A stretch of DNA of 64,000 bases, taken from Clitoria ternatea. Its lineage: Eukaryota; Streptophyta; Magnoliopsida; Fabales; Fabaceae. The stretch spans positions 55,250,501 through 55,314,500 of the forward strand of contig CM075672.1 of NCBI GenBank assembly GCA_037962975.1. The letters are read 5' to 3'. Positions 48,395 through 60,322 of this stretch are shown here, one piece after another. Position 1 is the first letter of the stretch. Each line of letters opens with the position of its first letter. A program made the translations under genes and the position numbers. Below the pieces are notes generated by a model. It was not told the origin of the DNA. It was given only the letters and a program-made list of their open reading frames with translations, and did not search any database.

Positions 48395-48569
48395 GGTTAT
48401 TAAAATTCAGACTTTGGTAAAATCTTAAGTCATTGATTATTATTATTATTTTTAATGGCCATATTTTTCTTTAATAGAGTCTTACTATGATTCTGCCTTG
48501 GTGTTGAATCTTCATGCTCGATCTTTGGCATTTAGTCTTTGTCATTATCAAAATCCTTTATGGTCTTCA

Positions 48570-50924
48570 GAAGAGCAGAAAAAGCTTCTTGAAGTTCCTT
48601 TCGTAGGTAGGGGGCGCTTGCATGTCAAATGCATGGTCCATGAACGGTATCGGATGAATGTACTGCTTGAGTGTATGTGCATGTGTTTGTGATGATTGGA
48701 TCCTATGCATGATTGAAGATTCTGGATTCCGTGTGTTTTATAGTGGTTAAACAGTAAATGCTTGTAATCTAGATGGTGGTGAAGTAGTATGTTAGTATTG
48801 ATAATGACGAATGATATGCATGGTTCTATCTTTGTTAACATTGTGAGAATATGAATGTGTGCTCGTTAGTTGATCTGTCAGATGCTATTACTTTGATTGC
48901 TGATGGTTGTACATATTGGTGTAAATAATAAAGCGAATAAAGGCTGCATTGAATCTCTTCCTACTTAATGGTTACGAAGGAGGTATCGGTGGTGTGATGA
49001 CGCTTACTGGTAAATGCATTTAGCTGCATGTGTAAGAGTGGGGTGACCCGTGGAAGGTCAAGAGCCCCGAGGGAATGACTTCCAGTTATAGACCTCGGCT
49101 AGATTCCGAAGGAGCTCGTGGTAGCCGTAGGAGCTAGAGAAGAGTCTCGAGACGCCAATGGGAGGCCGGTACCACGCGGGAAGAGCTGAAGGACGAGGGG
49201 CCAGGAGAGGGGAAAACTGTAACTGAAAGTCATCACTCGAGTCGGATCCGCAGGCATGCATGTAGATATGAGGTTGATTAGAGCAGTACGTATAACGTGT
49301 GTGGAGTGTTATGAATGATTTCCGAGTGTGGGGGGTACCTGTGTGTGTTGTATGTATGTCATAAATATTATTTTGCCGTGCCTAACCTTAATTAATCTGA
49401 AAATGATTGAATGGATGTGAATGTGCATACTGACACTGATACCGAGTCCTTGATTGTTTTACATGTAAAAGCTCACCCCTGCAGTGGCTACATTTTCAGT
49501 GAACATCTCTCGGAATGAAGGATGAAGGAGGAGCCGAGTGCAGGACAATGAATCCGAGCGCTATTGGAACTTATATCTACATGTATATATGTATATATGT
49601 ATATATACTGTGTATAACGTTTTGTTAAGCCTTGGCCGGCTCATGTTTTGGTTTTAGTCCTTACGTTAAAACTTGAACAGCTTCGGGTAACAGAAGTCAT
49701 GATGAAGTTCTTGTAATTATATGAATGCTTTCGTTTATATATGTATATGTTGTGTGTTCTTCTATACTGTAAGTGATGTTTGAGCGGTGAAAAGGAATTT
49801 ATGAGTATGTCTTATGAGCGTAGGAGGTTAGTGTGCTTATGGGTGGCTGTGAAGCCGAATGGTTCCGAGTGAAAGGTTATATGTAAGCCGAGTGAGGAAG
49901 AGCTCGTACTCCCGAGTAGGAAGATTCTAAGTGGTCCCCGTCTGACGAAGGAGCCAATGGGGTGAATTGGATTGGAATATACTCTAAGCGTAGGGTAATT
50001 ATAATCCGAGTGATCAAATGGTAGTATGCCGAGTGAGTCAGTTGCTATTCCCCGAATGAATATAGGCCTGAGGATTTCCGAGTAAAAGTAAGTATGAAAT
50101 CCCGAGTGAGGAAGAGTTGGTATTTCCCGAGTGAAAACCTCGAGTGATTCCCTTCTGAGAGAGGAGTTCGAATGGTGGTTTAGAGTGGATTGGATCTTAA
50201 GTGTAAGGCATCGGTAACCCGAGTGAAAGATGTAAAGTCCGAGTGAGGATTGGTATCCCGAGTGGTTGGGTTTCAAATAAGTCCGAGTGGGACTTAACTA
50301 CCTGATTTCCTGAGTGAATGAGTGAATGTGCTCCGAATAATGGATAGAAAATGTGACCCGATTGTGTTAAGGTTGGAGTGCGTCGAGTGATGTTTGAATA
50401 GGATATATTCCGAGTGAGAAGGAGTTCTGGAATCCAAGTGGGATAACCCTCAGTTCCCGAGTAGAGTATAAGTGTGGCCGTATGGATAAAATTGGAAGGC
50501 TAAGTTATGGAGTTCCGAACGGACTTAGGAATGAACTTTCGAGTGGACTTAGTCGGTTACTGAGTGTATGGATGCCCCGATGCCAAGTGATGAATTTACC
50601 GTGTGAGGCTTTTCGCTTCAGCTAACGAAGGATCCGCTCCAGCGAATGTGTGTTTGGGAAGGCTTTTGCGTTGGCATCGCTTAAGCAGATCGTGCCTCGC
50701 CCGAGCGACTAGAGCTGTTTCGCCCAGGCGCTGATGTGTTTCGCTGAACCGAATGGGTCAGTTCCAGCATTATTCCTTCCGCTGATTGCTATGTGTGTGA
50801 ATGCTCTTTTATTTCCCTTGCCTTCTTTCTTTTTTCTATGCCGATTGACCAGTGGTTGATTTTGTGAAAAAAAAAAATTTCCCTGTTTCTGGATTTATTA
50901 TTTATTAAAAATTTGGGTGTTACA
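48570..50924 (+). repeat. 3' LTR of element D, right part
   Basis: This part resumes at GAAGAGCAG and matches 31470-33825, ending TGTTACA at 50924, followed by the target duplication GGGTG. It is visibly more diverged from its partner than E's two LTRs are from each other, as the nesting order requires. Confidence 0.94.
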
Positions 50925-50929
50925 GGGTG

Positions 50930-53900
50930 CCTCGTCACCAAACTATGGACAGCTTCGTGACTCACACACCGAGTCACAGGGGAAATCAACAATACGCTCG
51001 TGCACTGAGCCGCCCTCCCACTGGGCCTGCCTAGTGGAACCCCTTAATATTCCACATAGACAGCGATGATATGCCATGGATGCAATGCAAATGCAAATCA
51101 AATGCATCCTCACTCTGTGCATCCTAAATGCCACTCATCAAACATCATCATCATCATTATTACAATCACCAACACCATCATACACCTTAGTGGGTTTCAA
51201 CCTTGTTGGTTTCATAATTATTATTTTCAAGTTTTAATGTGGCATTTCCATCTCAACATATTTTCGCATATATTTCACATCATACACGCAAGTCAATACT
51301 TGTAAACAGCCACTATGGCATTTCAACATCATATATTATTCATCAATATTACCACACTTCATTTAGTGGATTTTCATCTCATCATTCATAACAATCCATA
51401 CATGGATATCAAAGGGCATAGCAATCATCATAATATTAATCCACACACGTGGCAACAAGGTGTTACGAATTACATATACATATATAGCAACCATAATTGC
51501 CTCACACACATGCAAGTCAATTACTTGCACCCATCACAAGAATATCATAATAGTTCTCAATAATTATCAAACTGTCATTTCAATTAATTCAATACATATA
51601 CATGGCAAGGCAAGCATGAGTATAGAACACATACAATAATCACCATCAAACTACTCATGCAATTTGAATATATAACTCCCCTCCTACCTCAAGGGAAGAG
51701 CCAAAACGATTCCAATGCTCCGAATGCTCCATCACATCACCCGGAATATGATCTACATAATATACATATGCATTCATACAATTAATAAGCCATCTCAAGG
51801 CATTCCTCATAATTCTTAAACATTTGCTAGCTTATCATAAAGCCCAACATCAAGTCCTAGACTTGGTAAACACCAAGCTATGTAATTGTATTAGGCTTCG
51901 GGAATTTCTTTCCCAAAGTCAAGATCCTCTAGATCTTAAAGGCTAACTACATTCCACATCATTTACTTCTCATCAAGATTCATAATATATCAATAGAGGG
52001 GAAACATACATGATTTCATAACATAGCATAGACATATACTTAGCTTGCCATGGCCTTAAGTCATTCCCCAATCACCTCTAAGACAAACCACACATATACC
52101 CTTAGTGAATTCTCTTGTTTTTCCATACTAAAAGGGATTTTGGGCAATAGTGAGCCCATAATAATTTCAACATTAAGACATGAGAAAAGCTTACTTTTAT
52201 TCTTAAAAATAGTGGGACATGTCACAAATATCACCTATTAGTCCCAATTTGATAACCATAAAAAGTTGGGTTCAAAACCCCCTTAAACTTGAATTTTTCA
52301 ACGCAATAGGTTCGGTATTTTTCTCCTAATGAGAGCTAGAAAACTCCAATTAATGTGAGACAAATTCTCACACCTCCGTGACACAATTATCTACAACTTT
52401 CATGAAGAAGTCGGAGACTAAAAATGTCATTAAGGTGCCTAAACAGGCCAAAAACAGCAAAGAAAATAGACCAGTTGGAAAAACAGCACAACAGCGGCCA
52501 TAACAGGGCTCTGAATCGATTCAGGCTCGTGTGAATCGATTCAAGCATCCCAAAATCTTAAAATTTGACAAACATAGGGCCTTGAATCGATTCAAACTTG
52601 TATGAATCGATTTAAACGCCCCTGGAGCCCAAAATAGTGAAAACAGCACCTCTTGAATCGATTCAAAGGGTCTTGAATCGATTCAAGACAGCCCTGCTGC
52701 TGTTTTTATGCAGAACAACACCAAAATTTCAACTTCCAATCACCCATTCTTATTCAATTCAAATCCAATGACCTTCAAAATTTGTCACAAGCTAAAATAT
52801 ATTATTTGTGACGTGTGGCCACCGGCCTCACTCAGAAATTCTCAAAATTGAGGGACTTATGCACATAAATGCGTTTTACCCATTTAGAGGCACTTTTATG
52901 CAACTCAAGGGCCTATTCTCAATGGAATTGGCCCATTCCAATTCCTACAAGTCATAAACTACATATATAGGCTATTGGATTTATCGCATGCCATCAAGAC
53001 CACATAAAACTCTATTTGGCTCTATGAGCTCCTCAATTATGCATAAACCTCAAACTTATCACCAATACCATCACAATGGCTATCACATTCAATGCCAATC
53101 ATCCACATAAATTCTCAATTCACAAAACGCATACTTCATCCCCTAAAGGATGGTTCATTAACATGTACATATTTCAACCCCTCATGGGTTATTCATCATC
53201 ATATATACACATACATTATCATCAATAGCCAACAATTTGCCATTCATATCATTTCACTATAAACATGGCATATATCAAGGTCTACTTACTCATCAACTCA
53301 AGCATCTATTTCCTTAATCCTTTATCAATAGCTTGCAACCATTTTTAACATCATCATAAACATCAACAATCCAATTTAATTCCTCCAACCTCATTAATCA
53401 ACACCAATGCTTCAAACATTCATCTCCTCATATAAAATCATTCTTAAGACATCAATAATCATCAAAATCACCTATTTAGCTAAGACCCCCATTTTATCAT
53501 ACTTAGGGTTTCCTCAAAGCTCAATAATCATTTCCAATAACCATTAATCTCCATCATTAACAATACCCATACACATATTATCATGGGTTTTCACTAAAAA
53601 CCATTTTTCATGGCATTATTACTCATTTCCCCCAAGTCTTATAATTAGGGTTCCATTAATAATCCAACAATAATCATAAATAATCATCATCTTCCGTCAT
53701 TAAACACTAAATTTTCGTGTACCCCTCAACACCCACACAAAAACACATATTTCTCATACCCCACTTAGGGTTTTATATAAAAATAGCTTCTACCAATAAC
53801 CCACATACATAAACCACTCTTCCAACACCTACAACTTATAACCAAAGGTTTAAGCTCTTGAGAAATGGTAAGAAGCTTACCTCATGAGAAGAAAATGGGT

Positions 53901-54494
53901 AGCTCCCAAGAAAAGGAGAGGGCCACACGAAAATGGAAGAGAAGAGAGAGAAGGGTTCCAGCTACAAGCTTCTCCTTCAAGCTCCCAAGAAGATGAAAAT
54001 GGTGGAGGAGGAGAGGGCCACCATTAGCTTAGGGTTTTGAGGAGAAGAAGAAGAAGAAGAAGAGGAGAAGGAGAAGTGATAGAGAGAAGAGAATAAGGAG
54101 GAGGAGGAGAAGAAGTGGCGTGAAAATTAAGAGAAGGGGAGGGATTTTTATTTTAAAGTTTAGCCCTCATTAATAATTTCTCCGTTTTATAATACATAGG
54201 TTCTCTGTTTGGGCTCAATACTATATCCAAAAATTATTCCGAATATAGATTCGGATTCCCATTAATATTCTTAACAGCCCTAACCAAAGGCATCTCAATC
54301 GGAGATACTTGGTCCAACACTCATATTCTAATCGGGTATAATTTCCTCTCCTTAAATCTTAATAAATCATAATTATCCATAATAAATCCTAATTTAATCA
54401 TTCCAATATTTTTGGGACACAAATCCTTTCATTTACAATCATTTATTATTCATTCTCCTTAATTATTCATTTTTATTAAATTCGGGATGTTACA
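50930..54494 (-). repeat. 5' LTR of element C, right part
   Basis: This part matches 23271-26838. It includes the ATCGAT palindrome pairs at 52512-52685 (still 20-bp spacing, one copy with a C-to-T change, GAATCGATTT) and the GAA-rich tract. It ends GGGATGTTACA at 54494, with CGAGT after it. Confidence 0.93.
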
Positions 54495-54651
54495 CGAGTC
54501 ATCTGATTCGCTATGGAAATGCCGAGTGCATATAATGTTGAACGCTATTACCGAGTGGGCAATCGAATGAATATGAGTTGAATGTAAATGCATACGTATT
54601 GAGTATATCACCTTGCGGGGGTGCCACGAAGGGTATAATCCCGAGTGAAGA

Positions 54652-54888
54652 GGACGTGGTCCTAATGTTGAATATGATGAAAGACCTCGAGTTGGACTCG
54701 GGGCAGTGCCTGGGGCACTAAGCGTGAAATGAGACGCTTGATGAAATGCCGAGTGCATTGGCGTTGGACACCGAGTGAATGAAACCGTATGCATCTATTT
54801 TGCCACTGGAATGCGTTGGACTTCTATTACCGATCGGCAATCAGATGACAACATATGAATATGACTAAGTCCTGGAGCTGGGCTCAGG
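54652..54888 (+). other. Triloop hairpins in B LTR
   Basis: GGAC/GTG/GTCC (54652), CCTCGAGT/TGG/ACTCGGGG (54685), AGTGCC/TGG/GGCACT (54705), AGCGT with an 8-nt loop (54721), and CCTGGAGC/TGG/GCTCAGG with one bulged base (54871). The second is the evident counterpart of CCTTGAGT/GGG/ACTCAAGG on the sense strand of A's LTR; a T-A pair has become C-G. Confidence 0.75.
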
Positions 54889-56401
54889 CACACTCCTTGA
54901 GCAAGGCTCGGAGTTGAGTGAAATGTGAGTGGATTATTATACTTGTTACTAAGTAAGTTGAGCTTATGACCGAGTGAAATGGGTGAATTCCCGATCGGAA
55001 GATGATTGTGATTGTTCATATTGAATGGCAGTGTTTGATGTGCTGATTGATGTTATATGTTATTGCATGTTGAGGATTCTGTGATTAATCCGAGCCAATA
55101 TCTGTCATTTAATATGTAAAGCTCACCCCTACACCATTTTTCAGTATGTGCAGGTCGGTCGGAAATGATGTGAAGGACTCAAGTCTGAGTGATATGCACT
55201 CCAACTGTTGAGTGCTTATGTTGTATATATATATATGTTGTGCATAGGCAGTGTTAAGCCTTGGCCGGCTCATATGTCAGTGTTGTACAATGAATACAAA
55301 TACATATGTATGAAATCTGAGTGCATGAATATATTTATATATTCTTGGTTTACATTGATAATATGTATTATATCGGCTGAAAATTGATGATGATGGATAG
55401 AATGAATAATGTTAAGATGAAATTATCCGAGTGAATGTATATATATATATATATACATATGTTATATTGATAAGGTAGATATGAATCAGTTGAAGAGTGT
55501 TGCTGAATGAGTAGTCGGATTTGTGAATCAGAGAGTATATATAGATGAGTGATTATGTTGATTTAATGCTTCTTACCGACTGGAATATAATGATGTTGAA
55601 TGAATAATTCTAAGTTAATGAATCCCGAGAGGAATATAGTAGGCTTAGATCCATTTCCGAGTGAGACTCGTATGTATGTGCCTTCTTTCCGAGAGGATGA
55701 TACTTAAAGAGATTCTGAGAGAAATCCCTTTGATGAATTTGTACTGTATAAGATTTGAGAAGATAATTCCGAGAGAATAGGCTTGAATGATTCTGAGTGG
55801 AAAACATGGGTAAGCCCCGAATGGGGAATGATTTGAATATCCCGAGTGGAAATCCGAGTGATCCTCTTCCGAGAGGAGAGCTGTTGTAATGGATTGAGAT
55901 TAGAATATACTCTAAGTATGTGATTCATGTAAAATCCGAGTGAAAGAGATTCCATATCCTGAGTGGTTAGGATCTGAGCAAGTCAGAGTGGGACTTAATG
56001 GTTTCCCTGAGTGAGTAAGATATCAATTGCCAAATGAGAGACTGATTGAGATGACTCGGTTTTGGAGTGAGATTACCGAGTGGAGCATGAATGTGGAGAC
56101 TCCTTCTGAGTGAAGGGAGGTCTAAGTATATTCTGAGTGAGAGGGATAATGAAATACCAAGTGATGTGTGTTTGGTGGATTTTTGATTGTGTTGAAGATG
56201 AATACACCGAGTGGTGCTTGAATGGCAAATATCTGAGTGAGGGAAGATTTATGGATCCGAGTGAAATAACCCTCAATTACCGAGTGAGTTGTGTGTGTGA
56301 CCTCGAAGATAGAAAATGATGACTAAGTATGATAAGATGGATCATTTACCGAGTGAGTGGAACTCTAAACCCCGAGTGATGGGATTGCCGAGTGTAACTT
56401 C

Positions 56402-56595
56402 TCGCTTCAGCGAATGAAGGATTCGCTCCAGCGAGTGTGTGTTTTTAGAAGGCTTTTGGGTCGGCTTCGCCTAAGCGAAGGGGCGTTCGCCCGAGCAAGT
56501 TGGTCTGCCTCGCCCAAGCGTGCTGTATCTCGCTTGAGCAAGTGCACGCTGTATTGTTGGGTCGCTCAGGCGCTGTTGTTCTTTCGCTGTGAATG
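56402..56595. repeat. CGCT..AGCG palindrome cluster in B LTR (3' part)
   Basis: CTCGCTTCAGCGAA and TTCGCTCCAGCGAG start 21 bp apart at the left end. Further pairs (TTCGCCTAAGCGAA / TTCGCCCGAGCAAG, CTCGCCCAAGCGTG / CTCGCTTGAGCAAG) are 20 bp apart, and the last is 21 bp. Confidence 0.85.
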
Positions 56596-56784
56596 TTTTT
56601 CATTTCCTTTGCCTTCCTATCCCTCTCTTTATTTATTTGGATCCGGTTCTTCATGGTCTATGGACCTGGCTCTCATATCTTCATATATGAGAGTGGCTTT
56701 TTATAGATCCAGGTATTTTTCTAAATTGGGAAAAATTTCCCCTGTTTTAGGTTTTAATTATTGGTTAAAAATTAGGGCGTTACA

Positions 56785-57242
56785 ATGACCAGTCACAGAA
56801 GATAACAAATTTAAGTTAGGAGTAATGATCTTGTAAAAAAAATTCTTTATTTATTTTTATTTGTAAAATTTGTTATTTATTTTAGTTGCCTAAATATGTC
56901 TCATGAAATTCTTGATTTGCTATTGCTCATATAATGATTCTCACGATGCATTTTTTAAAATAAAGTTAGACAAAATAACTAATTTATTTTTTTGTCTTAA
57001 AATATAACTAATTTATTAAATGTTATACAAATTATAAAAATTTCAAAATAAATCAATTTACATATCAAAAGACTTATTGAACAAATAAGTAGAAGTCCCT
57101 TAAACTTATTATTAAGGCCATAAAAGTAACAAAATTAAATAGTGTATCATCTAGAAAAATATAATAACACCTAAACATAAACTATTAAGAAAATCCCAAC
57201 CCAAAACACTCCACACGTAAATTGGCATCTTCACTTATATTT
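56785..57242. other. AT-rich DNA, no gene seen
   Basis: After the ATGAC target duplication of B, 450 bp of AT-rich sequence has no frame, repeat or element end that I can identify. It is the 3' flank of the peptidase-like remnant. Confidence 0.5.
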
Positions 57243-57543
57243 TCAAATTGGTATCATGTTAACTAGTTTCTTGTCGAGATCCTCCAACTTCTGCCAGTTT
57301 TTGAATGCAATACGAACTACCTCATCCTTCATTTCATTATAAGGCTTTAAGACCAAATTTATTGCAATGCTAATTCTTGTAGCATCATTAACCTACACAT
57401 TCATATGTTCAAAGTATTAACTTGAAAGTATATTAACATGTCATTAAATGAGTTTTCATAAAAGTTATCTTACATGAATCCCATAGCTGCTAGATTGCAT
57501 GCACTCAATCATCCATTGGCATACCCAAATCCCATAGTCATTA
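57243..57543 (-). pseudogene. Ulp1/C48 peptidase-like C-terminal exons (remnant)
   Basis: Two minus-strand exons can be read. Exon 57543-57474 gives NDYGIWVCQWMIECMQSSS and ends at donor GTAAGA. After an intron ending TGTAG, exon 57392-57243 gives VNDATRISIAINLVLKPYNE and a stop (50 codons). The pattern resembles the NDCG-(I/V)WV-xxWM and LALDLVL-x-P(Y/H)N segments of plant Ulp1-like cysteine peptidases, often carried by transposons. The position expected to hold the catalytic Cys is Tyr (TAT). No upstream catalytic His/Asp exon is recognised, so this is probably inactive. Family call is from memory of motifs. Confidence 0.5.
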
Positions 57544-58063
57544 CTAATCATTATAAAGAAAATATTTAGTGTTAACAACATGAGTTTACAAACATAGTTA
57601 CATCATATCACCAATAATATATCATAAATGTTTTTTATATATATTTTTTTGTTATTGGAAACTTACGATCCAAGAATCTATTCACCAATATCTGATGGCT
57701 CTCTTAGCTTAGAATCCATAATCAAAGGTTTCCTAGTGTTCTTATACATAAACCACATGCATGCTAATTCAACTTTCAACTTTGAAAAAGATCTAAGTAA
57801 AAAATTATTATTATACCTTTGACAAGTCTTCCACTTTCCACATGAATTAGTCTTAATAGGGTTTAGCAACAATATACAAAGTTTTCTACCCATTACATAT
57901 TGCTACAGTACAAGCAACATAAAATTTAATTATGTATATGAAAATACCACACATTAATGTCTAGTCAAATAGAACAACTAATCATTACAATCATTATTGG
58001 TAAGAACCAACAAGTAGTGTTTCCACAAAGTGTTTTCTCTTGATGCATTAGCCGATGAGCGAC
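57544..58063 (-). other. Possible upstream exon and AT-rich flank
   Basis: A 71-codon minus-strand frame (57893-57678, containing LKVELACMWFMYKNTRKP) is followed by a GTAAGT donor-like site. It may belong to the peptidase-like remnant, but I do not recognise its domain and it has an in-frame TAG before the donor. The rest is AT-rich without features. Confidence 0.3.
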
Positions 58064-59576
58064 TGATAAATGCTTAAATATGTATACAATTTTGACGTTA
58101 TTTGAGTAATATTTTGATAGGTATTATAGTATCTGGATCATTTTATGTGCTGTATTGGATTAACACTTTAATCTAGATATTGTTTAGCATTTTATGTAAA
58201 TAAGTGTTCTTATCCTTATTTTTGTTTAAATATTAGGTGAAAAGAATGAAAAAAGGAAGAAGAAAGGAATTCCAAGATATTCCCCTAACTCAAGCCATCA
58301 AAAAGTGCAAGTTTTGGTTGTTTTACTCAAGCGAGACTCAAAGTCGCTTGAGCGAGCTAAGAGTCTTAATGAAGAAACGAACAGGGGCAAGACTCGCTTG
58401 AGCGAATAAACTACAGAGAACATCAATGAATATTTCTCTTGAGCAAAGTCTCATCTCGTCAAGCGAGAAGTGTCCAGAGAGCAAACCAAAAGGATTCGCT
58501 TGAGTGAAGGAGAAGCGTCCTGAGCAAAATTTAGCTAGAGACTGATGCTAAGGAATTCGCTTGAGCGAGGATCAAGCCGCTCAAGTGAAAACTGTCCAAA
58601 AACAAATTCAATCTTAAGCCGCTTGAGTGAATCATGCCGGGCTTAAGCGAATGGAACAAAGGCAATAGAGGACTTTACTCGTTTGAGCAACTCAATTGCC
58701 CAAGCGAGTCTACGAGGGAAAATCAAGAAATAAAGGCTCATTCAGGGTGAAGTTATTATAAAAAGAAAACTTTCAGAAATTAAGGGGAGCTTTTTGGAGA
58801 TTGCATCTTGGGACGTGAAACTTCCATTAAAGACCGATCTTTTTCTTCTTCTTCTTCATATTTTTCTCTTCTGATTCTTAAGTGTAATGGCTACCATGTG
58901 TAGCTAAACCTTTCATTAGGATTGGATAAAGTCGAATCAAACCTCGACGTACACTTGTTTTATATTTATATATTTGGTATTTTTGTTCTATCGCTTTTGG
59001 TTTTCCATTTTATGCTTAATGCTTGATTCTATTGGGAAATAGTTTCTTGGTCATGATTTCCATTTGATTATTGGAAAATAGCTTGCAAAAATAGATCTAA
59101 ATGGCATGCTCATTACGTAGGATATTAGGAATAATAATTCACGTAACGAATGTTAAAACAATCAGTTTTAATGTTGGAATGTTCTTAATGTGATTAAGGA
59201 ATTAACATATTTAAGAATATTCTTATGAATTTCATATTTGAGGAATCGATGCGATTGGTTTATGATTGTGGCGTAAAAAGCAATAGTTCAAAAAATCATT
59301 TATATAAGTGTATGCAACATATTGAAGGACGAGATCGATGAAATCTAGTCCCAGCCTTTATCAATTGATAGTTAAGCTTTTTCATTTTTTATTTAATTTA
59401 TGCTTGCTACATTTAGCCATTTTTATTTCCAGTACATTATGCAACTGATGCTTTTTTCTTGCTAAGGTAACTTGAATCACGATTTAAAATACCGTATCCT
59501 AGTGGAATGACACTCTGTTTTAACGTATACTAAAACTGAATAGTGGAACTTGCCACAGAACAGTCAACTTTCAACA
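58064..59576 (+). repeat. Athila-like 5' LTR (element I)
   Basis: About 1.5 kb, TGATAAATGC to TTTCAACA, followed by AATTT and a GGCGTCG-type primer site. The left end is set by the TG and lacks a visible duplication partner. U3 carries decayed CGCT..AGCG palindromes (58322-58720). A CTT-rich leader follows near 58840. Confidence 0.75.
58322..58720. repeat. CGCT..AGCG palindrome cluster in element I LTR
   Basis: The best pair starts at 58322 and 58343 (21 bp; CTCAAGCGAG facing CGCTTGAGCGAG). Several others near 58496-58520 and 58556-58590 are 19-21 bp apart; at least one near 58680 is closer to 17 bp. The copies are more mutated than in element G. Confidence 0.8.
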
Positions 59577-59582
59577 AATTTT

Positions 59583-59600
59583 TGGCGTCGTGGCCAGGGA
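59583..59600 (+). other. Primer binding site of element I
   Basis: TGGCGTCGTGGCCAGGGA resembles the TGGCGCCGTTGCCGGGGA site of Athila/TAT elements with a few mismatches, and lies seven bases from the LTR end. Confidence 0.75.
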
Positions 59601-59779
59601 TCGGTGTAATTTTAATTTTGATTCTAAGTTACCAAGGCATTATGAATAGTACATATTTATGAATAGTTATCTGTTAATGTTACTTGATTTCTTTTTGTGT
59701 GCTAACATTTGCTTGTAGTAAGTTTTTGCTTTATACACTTGAGAAGTTAGGGATCCAATGATCATTTTGAGTTTGATCC

Positions 59780-59994
59780 TAAATTAGAAAGATCATTGAG
59801 AAAAGGTAAGGGCAAAAACAAGCAGAGGCAACAACCGCACACAGGTGAATCTTCTTCTACACATATTTCTACGAGTGCAACAAAACCTAAAGAAGAAGAC
59901 ATGGCAAACAACAACAATATTCCTCCACCTAGAATAACACTTAGGGATTATGCTACACAATAAGGCCCAAGACACTTCTCCAACATTGCAATAC
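59780..59994 (+). pseudogene. gag: Athila-like gag N-terminus (element I), truncated
   Basis: One frame reads EFDPKLERSLRKGKGK and on to MANNNNIPPPRITLRDYATQ (ATG at 59901), then TAA at 59961-59963, then GPRHFSNIAI. The RITLRDYA and GP-HF-SIA phrases are typical of the start of Athila gag; the TAA probably replaced a Gln codon. Element H is inserted at 59995 and nothing of gag continues. Confidence 0.7.
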
Positions 59995-60313
59995 TGTAAC
60001 ATCCCTAATTTCATTATTTCTTATTTAAAATAAAATTTCAAAGGAATTTGATTATAGTTCTTTAGAATTTTTTGATTGTTGTACAATTTATAATTTTTTA
60101 GAATTTTTATGTATATATTTTTTAAGAATAACAAAATACCCTTAACCTTTCATCTAATAACCAAAATGCCACTGTTGACATCATCGCTTACTTATTGCTT
60201 ACATTATCAGTTGGCAAATACTTACATCATGAATAGTCACCAGTTGGTAAATACTTACATCATGAATAGTAAAATAAATAATTAAGTAATCTTAAATAGT
60301 AAAATTCTCTTCC

Positions 60314-60322
60314 TATAAATAG
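60314..60322 (+). promoter_or_regulatory. TATA box of element H
   Basis: TATAAATAG lies about 320 bp into the LTR. It is a strong match, and the position is typical. Confidence 0.6.

Larger units (their letters stand above)
39067..48569 (-). mobile_element. Element E: SIRE/Maximus-like Ty1/copia element with third ORF
   Basis: Minus strand, 9.5 kb. The 5' LTR is 47316-48569 and the 3' LTR 39067-40318; both are about 1.25 kb with TG..CA ends and nearly identical. The target duplication GAAGA is perfect (39062-39066 and 48570-48574). Gag and pol are open, with integrase before RT, which is the copia order. An extra envelope-like ORF between pol and the 3' LTR is a known trait of the SIRE/Maximus lineage. 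It is the youngest insertion in the nest. Confidence 0.95.
47316..48569 (-). repeat. 5' LTR of element E
   Basis: The LTR is 1,254 bp with TG..CA ends. A TATAAATAG box is at 47865-47873 on the minus strand, about 700 bp into the LTR, so U3 is roughly 48569-47840. The ATCGAT palindrome pairs (48025-48394) therefore sit in U3 upstream of the TATA box. Confidence 0.95.
30981..50924 (+). mobile_element. Element D: Tekay-like Ty3/gypsy element (hosts E)
   Basis: Plus strand. The 5' LTR is 30981-33825, the iMet primer site 33829, gag-pol 34106-38577, the polypurine tract 38559-38572, and the 3' LTR 38573-39066 plus 48570-50924 (split by E). The target duplication GGGTG occurs at 30976-30980 and 50925-50929. 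Pol is closely related to element A, but the LTRs are shorter (2.85 kb) and diverged. Two nonsense codons, one frameshift and two damaged zinc knuckles disable it. Confidence 0.95.
21731..54494 (-). mobile_element. Element C: LARD-like non-coding LTR element (hosts D and E)
   Basis: The LTRs are 21731-26838 (3') and 29439-30980 plus 50930-54494 (5', interrupted by D); both total about 5.1 kb. The insertion duplicated CGAGT (21726-21730 and 54495-54499). Between the LTRs lie a primer site, about 2.6 kb with no recognisable gag or pol, and a polypurine tract like that of Tekay elements. Very long LTRs with a non-coding core fit the definition of a large retrotransposon derivative moved in trans, probably by Tekay-type proteins. 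Confidence 0.9.
54500..56784 (+). mobile_element. Solo LTR B, right part
   Basis: This continues B after the C insertion. It contains triloop hairpins (54652-54738 and 54871-54888), AAGCTCACCCCTACACC (about 55110), CCTTGGCCGGCTCAT (about 55258), many CCGAGTG heptamers (55420-56400), CGCT..AGCG palindromes (56402-56595), and the end GGGCGTTACA. The order of modules matches the LTR of D, showing that B and D LTRs descend from a common Tekay-type ancestor. Confidence 0.9.
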
